Shown: piece by piece, positions 8,027 through 14,031 of the stretch
Layout of the letters: every line of letters begins with the position of its first letter
Position numbering within the stretch: position 1 is the stretch's first letter
Assembly (NCBI GenBank): GCA_964646605.1
Contig: CAZYEX010000126.1
Coordinates: forward strand, 1 to 15,365
From: SBAX01 sp964646605
Lineage (GTDB): Bacteria; Planctomycetota; Phycisphaerae; UBA1845
DNA: 15,365 bases
Direction of reading: 5' to 3'
The notes under the pieces: model-generated
The model's input: the letters and a program-made list of their open reading frames with translations, nothing else
Database searches by the model: none
What the model was told of the DNA's origin: nothing
Made by a program: the position numbers and the translations under genes

Positions 8027-8239
8027 CTACGCTTTCACCTTGCCGCGTCGCACCGGGCGCAGCTCCAATTCCAATACCCAACAGATTCGCTCCACGATGG
8101 ACAGGCTTGGATTGAGGGTCCCGCGGATCAAGCCGTGAGCCGTCGCGTACCCCACGTCCGCACGCTTGGAGAGTTGTTTGATCGACATGCCTGTCCGCGC
8201 GAAGGTCGATCGGATCAGATTGCCCATCGAATGGGTCAT
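8027..8239 (-). CDS. XRE-family helix-turn-helix regulator
   Basis: The 70-residue protein has a Cro/C1-type HTH at about residues 16-60. Its helices are MSIKQLSKRADV, a turn, then YATAHGLIRG, followed by LSIVERICWVLELELRPV. It is only the DNA-binding domain, with no dimerisation or protease-sensing domain, so it resembles small phage or plasmid repressors. The ATG at 8239 is chosen because the -10 box lies just upstream; the frame stays open to 8308 but that would overlap the promoter. No Shine-Dalgarno precedes the ATG, so leaderless translation is likely. It sits between the ATPase gene and the integrase and probably controls integrase and its own expression through the overlapping dyad. 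Confidence 0.85.
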   Translation of the reverse strand: MTHSMGNLIRSTFARTGMSIKQLSKRADVGYATAHGLIRGTLNPSLSIVERICWVLELELRPVRRGKVKA

Positions 8240-8249
8240 AGTATCGTCA

Positions 8250-8278
8250 AATATATCGCTTATCCGATATCTTGTCAA
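8250..8278 (-). promoter_or_regulatory. Near-consensus sigma70 promoter for XRE-integrase
   Basis: On the minus strand TTGACA (8278-8273, 6/6) is followed after exactly 17 bp by TATATT (8255-8250, 5/6). Transcription would begin near 8243, about 4 nt before the ATG at 8239. This is the strongest promoter motif in the window, placed in the 65-bp gap after the ATPase stop. Confidence 0.75.
8253..8270. promoter_or_regulatory. Candidate XRE operator in the promoter spacer
   Basis: ATATCG and CGATAT form 6-bp inverted arms around CTTATC, 14 of 18 positions symmetric. The dyad fills the -35/-10 spacer and touches the -10 box, where a bound repressor would block RNA polymerase. This fits autorepression by the adjacent XRE protein; binding is inferred. 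Confidence 0.5.
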
Positions 8279-8304
8279 GTTCGATGCCGGGAATTCCGCG
8301 CCGA

Positions 8305-10362
8305 TCATGCCGTCGAAGCTCCGCCGCCAGCCCGGATTGCTTCGGCCTCGGACTCCGCCGCCATAATCGCCGCACGTTGCCGGCGATCGGAATCGTCACT
8401 GTCGCCGTTAGAACAGTCATGCAAACGACCGTCCCCATCGTCCCCACCGTTCTCTTCCGCGTTTTCGGGCCGGAAAGGGGGGGTGTCGGTGGACGATCGC
8501 CCGAGGGTGGGTCCGTCCCCATCATCCGAGGATCGTCCCCCTAAATCAGTAACTTGGGAGTCGCCGCGGGGGTCGGGGACAGTGGGGTCGATGGGGACGG
8601 TATCTCGCCCGAATCTTCTGACGATGATGATTCGGCGTTTGTCGTTTCCTCGCCCCTCAGTGTCGAATTGCACGTCAATCCCGACGGCCCGCAGATTTGG
8701 CGCCAGGCGCCGAAGAACCCCAGACAGCCCGCGCCCCGATTTCGGCCAGTCCGGACGTTTCTGTGCTGCGTCTCCTATGACGTTGCCCAGTTCTGTTAAC
8801 AGGTCGGTTGCGGTTCCCTTCCATTCGTCCCGCTGTCGTCGGTCGAACCACGTCCGAAGCACGCCCGCAACCGGCGACGCCTCAAGGGCCAGTTCGTGGG
8901 CGGCCTCGCGGTTGCCCGCGTAGGCGGCGAGAAATGCCCCCGGTTGCCACGGAAGCGACGGCTCCGCCGCGACGACCCACTTGGCGAAATCCGCCATCCG
9001 GGGAAATCGATCCAACCTGACCCCCTCGAAGCTCCTTGAGGCTGTACTGACGGCGTCCAGCAGCGCGCCCAGAATCGCGGGGCGCGCTTTGTCAAAGTCG
9101 GCCCAGAGTTCGGCTTCGGGACGGCGCTTGTCTTCGGGAATCTGTGGGAGGGTTACGCGGATTGTCCGGTCGAGGAGATCGCTGCGCAACGCCAGCTCGG
9201 TGATTCCGTTCAAGATGATCGGTCGCTGGCCGGTAAAGATCACCTCATCGGAGTTTGTGTACAACTCTCTCGTCGCAAACCCGCCCCCGGTAGAGATACG
9301 ACACAGCGCGTCGCTCAGCCACGGTTCCACACCGCTGAGATTGTCGAATCCCAGATCCCATCCGTTGTTCGCCGCGATGACCAGATCGCGTTCATCGCGG
9401 GGTTGTGACCGCAGGTCGGCCGCGTTTGGGTCCACGAGCCGTCGGAGCGCACGGGCCTGTGTGCTCTTTCCGCACCCTTGTTCCCCAGTCAATTCGAGAA
9501 TCGGGTACGGGCCGCACGGGCGCAGCGTCGCGGTCAGCCAAGCGACGATCAGGATGAAGTCCGTGTCGGTCGTGACGTTCACGAACCGGCGCAAGTCGTC
9601 GATACTGCCACCATCGGTCGGGGTCGGCAGGGGAAGCATCCCCCTTGCCCGCCGGAACTTCACCGGTGGATTCTCGACGACCTCCCACCTGTTCGCCGTC
9701 ACTTTCACGACCTTCCAGTCGTCGTTGCACAGGTCCAGATAGATCGCCCCGCCATGCTCAGCCAAACGAACATGAACGTCGTGTTGTTGACCACGATGAA
9801 CAGCCTGTCCCTCAAGAGTGTTGACTGCATCCTGCAAAGCCTGTCCGCCCGGCGCTTTCCCGACATCGTCGTAGAACAGCCGGGACACCCATTGGCGGAA
9901 CCGTCTCGACCTGATCGGCCAGTTCTCCAGGTGCGTTTCCGCCGGGATCGTTGCGTACCCGTCGCCATCGGGCGTATGCCACAGTTCAACCCCATCCAAT
10001 CCGTTGACGAGGTCCACAAGTTGCGTGGCGTGCGATTTCTTCGGCGATTCGCCAGGTCCGTGGTCGCCGTCAGAGACTTGCCCATCACCATCGTCGATCG
10101 GCTCGTCAGGCTCCGCGTCGATCTTGTTTTTCGTTTCGAGTTCGAGCGATTCGAGCCGCGCAACAACGTCATCCACGTTGACGACCGCCCCGTTGCACAG
10201 CCTGCGATCGTTCGCAAATTGCTTCCCCACTTCGCGGCGGCGCTTCGCACTGCCGAGCGGGTATCGGTCACTCGTGATTTCTTGGTCCCCGACGCACGCG
10301 ATGACCATGATGAAACTTCTGCCGGTCGCCCGTGCCTTGATCGTGAAGGGTAGATCAACCAC
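8305..10362 (-). CDS. P-loop replication ATPase / phage-type helicase
   Basis: The 685-residue protein has Walker A GEQGCGKST (293-301), a Walker B-like LGFDN (337-341), and an arginine in DLLDRTIRV (Arg399). A region at about 505-570 with PKSGRGLSGVLRRLAP resembles the winged-helix tail of phage and element replication ATPases. Upstream of the ATPase, residues 115-230 (WHTPDGDGYATI, ENWPIRSRRFRQW) match the N-terminal part of the same family. I see no primase or primase-polymerase domain. An acidic low-complexity linker follows residue 575. It most likely unwinds DNA or loads helicase during element replication. The start is GTG at 10362, whose first 8 bases overlap the end of the upstream gene, a coupling arrangement; ATG at residue 19 is possible. 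Its stop lies 65 bp before the XRE gene. Confidence 0.85.
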   Translation of the reverse strand: MVDLPFTIKARATGRSFIMVIACVGDQEITSDRYPLGSAKRRREVGKQFANDRRLCNGAVVNVDDVVARLESLELETKNKIDAEPDEPIDDGDGQVSDGDHGPGESPKKSHATQLVDLVNGLDGVELWHTPDGDGYATIPAETHLENWPIRSRRFRQWVSRLFYDDVGKAPGGQALQDAVNTLEGQAVHRGQQHDVHVRLAEHGGAIYLDLCNDDWKVVKVTANRWEVVENPPVKFRRARGMLPLPTPTDGGSIDDLRRFVNVTTDTDFILIVAWLTATLRPCGPYPILELTGEQGCGKSTQARALRRLVDPNAADLRSQPRDERDLVIAANNGWDLGFDNLSGVEPWLSDALCRISTGGGFATRELYTNSDEVIFTGQRPIILNGITELALRSDLLDRTIRVTLPQIPEDKRRPEAELWADFDKARPAILGALLDAVSTASRSFEGVRLDRFPRMADFAKWVVAAEPSLPWQPGAFLAAYAGNREAAHELALEASPVAGVLRTWFDRRQRDEWKGTATDLLTELGNVIGDAAQKRPDWPKSGRGLSGVLRRLAPNLRAVGIDVQFDTEGRGNDKRRIIIVRRFGRDTVPIDPTVPDPRGDSQVTDLGGRSSDDGDGPTLGRSSTDTPPFRPENAEENGGDDGDGRLHDCSNGDSDDSDRRQRAAIMAAESEAEAIRAGGGASTA

Positions 10363-10951
10363 AGGTGACCGCCGCCTTCCGTTTTGGCTTTCCGCGTCGA
10401 GCGATGGACGGCCTTCGTGCGTCGGTCCCGAACGCCGCGCACCGTCGGCAATGCGGACAGCTCAGGGCGTGTAGGACGAGCAAAGTGACTTGCCGGGTCG
10501 CGTACCGGCAATCGTCGTCGGCTCGTGCGTCGGCGGCGCGCTGCACTTGTTGAACGAGGTCGGGGATGGAGTCGCTTTCGGGTACCGGGGTGTCAACCAA
10601 AACACAATAGAGATCGTGGATGTGGGCGACGCCGAATCGTCTCAGATACGTCGCGGCGCTATTCCACGATGCTTGTTGGTCGTTTTCCGCGCACTGGCGA
10701 AGGTATCCGACGGCAACCCCACAGAGCTGGTCCAAGAAGTCGTCAAACCCAAGGCCGAAGGAGTCGGCGGCCCGCGCCAACTCCACGGCGTTTTGCCAGC
10801 TCGCGGCCACCAGGCGTCGCTCAATTCCGCGATCGGCCTGAAAGCCCGAAGGGCGAGATTCGACTTGCGAACTAGGTTCTGATATCATCCTCCGTAACTC
10901 CGAATCGCCCGCCGGTCGGCACGTTGGCGACGCCGCCGATCGCGCGGGCAT
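10355..10951 (-). CDS. Hypothetical protein with a C-terminal CxxC cluster
   Basis: I do not recognise this family. The protein is mostly predicted alpha-helical (about 52-175 in the 198-residue form) and ends with a CPHCRRC cluster and a strongly basic tail (RRGKPKRK), suggesting zinc and nucleic acid binding. The ATG at 10951 is chosen because GGGA, overlapping the stop of the preceding gene, lies 7 nt upstream. The ATG at 10888, preceded by a GGAGG-rich stretch, would give 177 residues. The stop overlaps the start of the ATPase gene by 8 bp, so the two are probably translated together. A replication accessory or loader role is a guess from position. Confidence 0.6.
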   Translation of the reverse strand: MPARSAASPTCRPAGDSELRRMISEPSSQVESRPSGFQADRGIERRLVAASWQNAVELARAADSFGLGFDDFLDQLCGVAVGYLRQCAENDQQASWNSAATYLRRFGVAHIHDLYCVLVDTPVPESDSIPDLVQQVQRAADARADDDCRYATRQVTLLVLHALSCPHCRRCAAFGTDARRPSIARRGKPKRKAAVTCG

Positions 10952-10961
10952 TCTTGTTTCC

Positions 10962-11159
10962 CTAGGGACTTCGATTCTTCCTTGCTTCAATCCAGGCCGA
11001 CAGGTCTTGCGGATCGTTAAGGACGCGACGTGCAATCCTGACGTGCGGGACTTCTTTCGCTTTTGTGCAACTGTCCAACAGGCGAACGGATATTGACATC
11101 ACTCGTGCCGCTTGGCGGCGGTCGAGAAGCAGGGGAGGTTGCTCGACGGCGGCGTTCAT
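10962..11159 (-). CDS. HTH_17 / excisionase-like DNA-binding protein
   Basis: The 65-residue protein has the shape of the HTH_17 (MerR/AlpA/Xis-like) family. It opens LLLDRRQAARVMSISVRLLD, where helix 1 and the recognition helix are expected, and ends with RIARRVLNDPQDLSAWIE, matching the family's strand-turn and final helix. Such proteins act as recombination directionality factors for integrases or as transcription activators. The ATG (11159-11157) overlaps the TGA of the upstream gene as ATGA, so translation is coupled. The next gene's likely start lies 10 bp after its stop. Confidence 0.8.
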   Translation of the reverse strand: MNAAVEQPPLLLDRRQAARVMSISVRLLDSCTKAKEVPHVRIARRVLNDPQDLSAWIEARKNRSP

Positions 11160-11353
11160 CGCGTCACCCCCTTCGCTGGCACTTGATTGGGGTCGCGGTC
11201 GCTCAGCGACTTGCGCAGGTGCTGCGTCTCAGCCAGCGGAAGCAGCGAGCGGAGCTCGCCGATGCGAGACTTCAGCGCGTCGATTTCAGCGCGGATGACG
11301 CGCGGGTCCGGCAGCCTTGGCGTTCTGATTTTCACGCCGCCTATGGTAGACAC
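11156..11353 (-). CDS. Small coiled-coil protein
   Basis: This 65-residue frame has no family I recognise. Residues about 18-50 (VIRAEIDALKSRIGELRSLL) show heptad-like spacing of Ile/Leu and many charges, so a short coiled coil is likely. The start is uncertain: GTG at 11353 has no Shine-Dalgarno, while GTG at residue 7 follows AGGCGG closely. The stop overlaps the HTH_17 start by 4 bp, which supports its being a real gene in this operon. Possible roles are oligomeric regulator or partner of the HTH_17 protein. Confidence 0.55.
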   Translation of the reverse strand: MSTIGGVKIRTPRLPDPRVIRAEIDALKSRIGELRSLLPLAETQHLRKSLSDRDPNQVPAKGVTR

Positions 11354-11372
11354 GTGCCGAATCAGAAATCAT

Positions 11373-11405
11373 GCGCGAGATTCGTACGAGAGTTGAACGA
11401 GATTT
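11373..11405. repeat. 11-bp direct repeats in the gap before the small coiled-coil gene
   Basis: Three adjacent 11-mers, GCGCGAGATTC, GTACGAGAGTT and GAACGAGATTT, fit a consensus GAACGAGATTT with 3, 2 and 0 mismatches. A fourth degenerate unit may run to 11416. The array fills the 55-bp gap between two leftward genes with a one-turn period, as expected for a protein-binding array. Confidence 0.5.
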
Positions 11406-11408
11406 GAA

Positions 11409-12938
11409 CTACCTTTGGCGCGCTCGCTTTGGCGTTTTTCGCCTTGTTCCAGTGCTCGCGGTTTTCTTCCCACGGGTGCTCGACTTCCGCTTCGCGGTCG
11501 GCACGGAATGCGGAATCTCGCGCATCGCGTAGCCCGTACGGCCTTGTCCTGGGCGGTCAACGATGCGTTGCAGCAACGTATCAAGCAGACCGTAAACTCG
11601 GTTCGGCGGCTGTCCGATCTCCGTTTGCAGCAACGTTCCTTTTACACGCTCCCCTTTTCTCTCTTGGAGCAGCTTCAGCATCTTGAATGCGGCCTCACCT
11701 CGAATCGGTAGACACTTTTCGTCGAGGACCGCAGTGTGGTCGCTGCCGTCTGCGGAGCGCCGCAGGACCAACCGTTCCCAGAGGGGTCCCCTGGTTTCTC
11801 GTCGTCGATTAGTGCGTCGCTTGGAGTTCGCCCTGGTGCCCGACGCATCGCCGCCGAGATGGCGTTCCAGGTCCGCCGAAACCTCGGCTAGTACGCATTC
11901 GACCCCCGGTCGATCATCGTCGGTCAATTTGGCGACGTCCTCGCGAAGGAAGCGATAGAAGTTCCATGCAGCTAGATCTTCAGCGTCCTTGTCGGTTGCG
12001 TCTTCGCGGAAGGGATTCCTAAAGGGTTCCCCCTTCCAGGGCGACAAGTGGTAATCGCATTGGTGTAACGCGTCGTGAATGGCTGCGAGGGTCGCATACT
12101 TCTTATCCAAGGGGGTCGTTCGATGAGTGGTGATGGCGATCGAGTCTCGGCGGAACTTCATCGGTATCCCACCGTACTTTTGCTCAGTTTCGCGTACTTC
12201 CCGCTCAATCTCGTCGTCAGTCCATTCGAGATGTTCTTGTCGAAGGAACTCTCGGAGCCGAATTCCCTTCCAGCGACCCTCCCGCGCCATTCGCTCCGCC
12301 CAACCGCGAGCCATTTGTAGGTAGCGCTCTTTCTTTTGGGGATCGCGCGTGTCCTCGTGAACGGATTCCGCGACGCGGTTGAGCCATCGCTTTTCATCCG
12401 TCGACATGAACGATGCTTTTTGAAGCCCTACCCCTTTGGGCAGCTCCTTGCCGCCCGATTTTCCGCTGCCGCTTTGCCCGCCGCCCGACCGAGGCTCGAC
12501 CGACGGCCCCACGTATTCCGCAGGGTCGGCCTCGACGTCGGCCAACCATTCCAGCACGCTCGCACTTGCCGAATCCGGCAGCGCGTCGACGAGCTGCCGT
12601 ATGGCGTGGCGCGCCTCCCGCCGCAACTCGGTCGTAAGCTTTCCCCCGTTGATGTAATGGAGTTCGTCTATCGGGTCACGGTCGGGAATGCGCGCGTCAT
12701 GAATTGCGGCCAGGGTAGCATACTTCTCCGCCCAACTCGCGGGTCCCGGTTCGATGATCGTGCCAAGCCTGGAGTGCAGGGTTCCCGTAAGCCTCGACAA
12801 CTCTGGAAGTGTCAACAAGGTCGGCACAGCCGAGGCACCCATGAATCTCCCGAACAAGGGGGGCGCTGTCAGCTTCGGGGAAGCCGCAAGCCTCAGATCG
12901 AGTGGAACCCAGACACAGAACCCGACCGGCATCTGCAC
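11409..12938 (-). CDS. Hypothetical 509-aa element protein with internal duplication
   Basis: I do not recognise this protein. It contains the motif KYATLAAIHDA twice, at residues 72-82 and 280-290; each is followed by a charged helical region. A Gly/Ser-rich linker lies at about 150-165. A helical, strongly charged section (180-255) follows. Residues 415-470 (GEAAFKMLKLLQERKGERV..., NRVYGLLDTLLQRI) look like a winged-helix DNA-binding domain. The C-terminus is Lys/Arg-rich (480-509). Together these suggest a DNA-binding replication or regulatory protein. The GTG at 12938 or ATG at 12932 is taken as start, but neither has a clear Shine-Dalgarno. The same frame is open for 17 codons upstream, directly after the stop of the preceding gene, so the true start is uncertain. 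Confidence 0.65.
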   Translation of the reverse strand: MQMPVGFCVWVPLDLRLAASPKLTAPPLFGRFMGASAVPTLLTLPELSRLTGTLHSRLGTIIEPGPASWAEKYATLAAIHDARIPDRDPIDELHYINGGKLTTELRREARHAIRQLVDALPDSASASVLEWLADVEADPAEYVGPSVEPRSGGGQSGSGKSGGKELPKGVGLQKASFMSTDEKRWLNRVAESVHEDTRDPQKKERYLQMARGWAERMAREGRWKGIRLREFLRQEHLEWTDDEIEREVRETEQKYGGIPMKFRRDSIAITTHRTTPLDKKYATLAAIHDALHQCDYHLSPWKGEPFRNPFREDATDKDAEDLAAWNFYRFLREDVAKLTDDDRPGVECVLAEVSADLERHLGGDASGTRANSKRRTNRRRETRGPLWERLVLRRSADGSDHTAVLDEKCLPIRGEAAFKMLKLLQERKGERVKGTLLQTEIGQPPNRVYGLLDTLLQRIVDRPGQGRTGYAMREIPHSVPTAKRKSSTRGKKTASTGTRRKTPKRARQR

Positions 12939-12989
12939 GGCCGTTGGCGAACCCAGGCGGGCCAGGTCCTCGAAGTCGAGGATGTCCAG

Positions 12990-13295
12990 TTAGTAATCGA
13001 ATATCCACGTCTTGTCCGTGTCTTCGGCTGGCCTGGTCCGTTCGATGGCGTTCTGGTCGTTACCCCGCCGCTCGTCCTCTGCCGTGCGCGCTTTGAGCTC
13101 GGCGAGCGTGAGCGACCCCCGTAGGCAATGCTCCTTTCGCCGTTTCCGCCATGCGAGAAGTTGCTCTTCGTCTCGGTTAATCTCGTCGATGAACGCCGCG
13201 CACTGCTCGCCGAATCGCGCTCGCACACGACGGTCCCGGACCAGTGTGCAAACTCGCTGCGCGACCGTTGTGCGCCAATCGAGAGGGTCCTTCAT
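12990..13295 (-). CDS. Hypothetical 101-aa charged helical protein
   Basis: I do not recognise the family. From ATG at 13295 the protein is almost wholly charged and alpha-helical (RRVRARFGEQCAAFIDEIN, then EEQLLAWRKRRKEH), with acidic and basic stretches alternating. The frame is open further upstream, but the ATG at 13295 is preceded by GGGGA with 7 nt spacing and the sequence upstream looks non-coding. It is the first gene of the leftward set, next to the repeat-rich intergenic region. Its TAA lies in the same reading frame as the 509-aa gene that follows. Confidence 0.55.
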   Translation of the reverse strand: MKDPLDWRTTVAQRVCTLVRDRRVRARFGEQCAAFIDEINRDEEQLLAWRKRRKEHCLRGSLTLAELKARTAEDERRGNDQNAIERTRPAEDTDKTWIFDY

Positions 13296-13316
13296 GCCAC
13301 CATCCCCGGCGGGCCG

Positions 13317-13361
13317 CTCCCTCGGCGCCGCGCGGATGGTGTCAACGCGGCACCGAGGGAG
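13317..13361. other. Long hairpin, 16-bp arms
   Basis: CTCCCTCGGCGCCGCG (13317-13332) and CGCGGCACCGAGGGAG (13346-13361) pair over 15 of 16 positions around a 13-nt loop. It begins 22 bp before the start of the 101-aa gene. There is no T-run on either side, so it is not an intrinsic terminator. It could be a leader attenuator, or a single-strand initiation or nicking structure. Confidence 0.65.
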
Positions 13362-13507
13362 GCGCTTGGCGTTCCGCTTGCAATCGGTCACGCCTTCCCG
13401 CCACAGGCAGGATACCGGGCGGGGCCGAACCTTCAATGGCCGCGCTGACTGACTGTGTGATTCCCCAAACACACGCCCGACCGGAGACGGAGTTAGCGTC
13501 ACTCCGC

Positions 13508-13566
13508 ACCTGCGCGCGCGGGCCGGTCGCGGGCAAAAACGGGCGAGCCGAAAATGGGTCCCATGC
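13508..13566 (+). repeat. Imperfect direct repeat, copy 1
   Basis: This is the first copy of a repeat with a 100-bp period. It begins ACC-TGCG, contains GGTCGCGGGCAAAAAC, and ends with ATGGGTCCCATGC (13554-13566), whose core ATGGG-T-CCCAT is an 11-bp palindrome. Confidence 0.7.
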
Positions 13567-13607
13567 TGAAATGTCGTGTGAACGGAGAGGGGGGTAGCTT
13601 CACCGGT

Positions 13608-13665
13608 ACCGTGCGAGCGCGGCGGGTCGTGGGTTAAAAAACGTGGCGGAGAATGGGTCCCATGC
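13608..13665 (+). repeat. Imperfect direct repeat, copy 2
   Basis: Copy 2 matches copy 1 with a few substitutions and small indels: ACC-GTGCG, GGTCGTGGGTTAAAAAAC, and an identical 13-bp ATGGGTCCCATGC (13653-13665). A looser third relative, with GGGGACCCGTGC (13739-13750), follows. Confidence 0.7.
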
Positions 13666-13778
13666 GAAACGAGGGGTATCTCGCATCGGGAGTCCCGAAA
13701 CGGGCCTGGGGTCGGATTCTCGCGCCGCCCACGAAAAAGGGGACCCGTGCGCCGCAGGTGTCATCGCGCGGCACGTTC

Positions 13779-13833
13779 GGAAACGAGTCGAAAACAGCCT
13801 GAAAACAAGCCGAAAACAGGCCGCAAACCGTTC
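13779..13833 (+). repeat. Five phased 11-bp A-tract repeats (iteron-like)
   Basis: GGAAACGAGTC, GAAAACAGCCT, GAAAACAAGCC, GAAAACAGGCC and GCAAACCGTTC follow without gaps. The three central units share GAAAACA and a C-rich end. Each A-tract is in phase with one helical turn, so the DNA should be bent. Arrays like this bind Rep proteins at plasmid origins or regulators at promoters; which applies here is unknown. Confidence 0.7.
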
Positions 13834-13862
13834 GCATTGTTGGCGTGCCACGTCGTGACGCT

Positions 13863-13896
13863 GTTTTTGCTACAACGGACCCGTTGTAGAAAAAAC
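13863..13896. promoter_or_regulatory. 34-bp near-perfect palindrome
   Basis: CTACAACGG (13870-13878) and CCGTTGTAG (13881-13889) are perfect arms around AC. GTTTTTG (13863-13869) on the left and AAAAAAC (13890-13896) on the right extend the symmetry, giving 15 of 16 pairs in all. The T-run comes before and the A-run after the stem, so it is not a terminator on either strand. A dimeric-protein operator or an origin dyad is more likely. Confidence 0.7.
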
Positions 13897-13897
13897 C

Positions 13898-13914
13898 GTG
13901 TCAGCGCTTGACAC
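13898..13914. promoter_or_regulatory. Inverted repeat over the ArdC-gene -35 box
   Basis: GTGTCA and TGACAC are perfect 6-bp arms around GCGCT. The right arm covers five of six bases of the -35 hexamer, so a bound dimer would block the promoter. The binding protein is unknown. Confidence 0.55.
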
Positions 13915-13936
13915 GGTCCGGATCATGGGTTATGGT
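13908..13936 (+). promoter_or_regulatory. Sigma70-type promoter for the ArdC unit
   Basis: TTGACA (13908-13913, 6/6) is followed after 17 bp by TATGGT (13931-13936, 4/6). Transcription should begin near 13943, giving a leader of about 90 nt. Confidence 0.6.
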
Positions 13937-13945
13937 GTAGGTAGT

Positions 13946-13964
13946 TCGATGCGACGCGCATCGA
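13946..13964 (+). other. 5' leader hairpin of the ArdC transcript
   Basis: TCGATGCG and CGCATCGA pair perfectly over 8 bp around ACG. It would form within the first bases of the mRNA predicted from the upstream promoter. It may stabilise the 5' end; as DNA it could also be a third dyad operator in this region. Confidence 0.55.
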
Positions 13965-14017
13965 CAAAGTGGGCCGCGCGATGTTACAAGCATCCGCGGC
14001 CCTGGACCCCGGCTATA

Positions 14018-14023
14018 AGGGAG
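14018..14023 (+). promoter_or_regulatory. Shine-Dalgarno deciding the ArdC start
   Basis: AGGGAG lies 8 nt before the ATG at 14032. The open frame extends up to 13969, but that start has no ribosome binding site and its extra residues do not belong to the ArdC domain. Confidence 0.75.
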
Positions 14024-14031
14024 CCGAAGTC

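Larger units (their letters stand above)
13296..14031. other. Repeat-rich divergent intergenic region, candidate control region or origin
   Basis: These 736 bp separate the leftward replication genes from the rightward ArdC unit. They hold, in order, a long hairpin (13317-13361), two 58-bp imperfect direct repeats, a CGGGA-G-TCCCG dyad (13687-13697), five 11-bp A-tract repeats, a 34-bp near-palindrome, a promoter with an overlapping inverted repeat, and a leader hairpin. Short open frames across it are explained by the repeats and show no domain. The density of phased repeats and dyads beside a replication ATPase operon suggests an origin or a main switch region. Confidence 0.6.

Noticed and set aside
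11371..11532. Plus-strand short frame starting MREIRTRVERDL
   Set aside because: It is antisense to the 3' end of the 509-aa gene and its N-terminus simply reads the 11-bp repeats.
12697..13008. 103-codon minus-strand frame bridging the 101-aa and 509-aa genes
   Set aside because: It overlaps the better-supported 509-aa frame in another phase, and has no domain or ribosome site.
13779..13833. CRISPR array
   Set aside because: The units are 11 bp and adjacent with no spacers, and no cas gene is present.
13600..13858. Overlapping 71- and 83-codon frames on both strands in the intergenic region
   Set aside because: Their sequence is dictated by the 11-bp repeats and the 100-bp direct repeat (the same ENGSHA peptide appears at both repeat copies); no domain or ribosome site.
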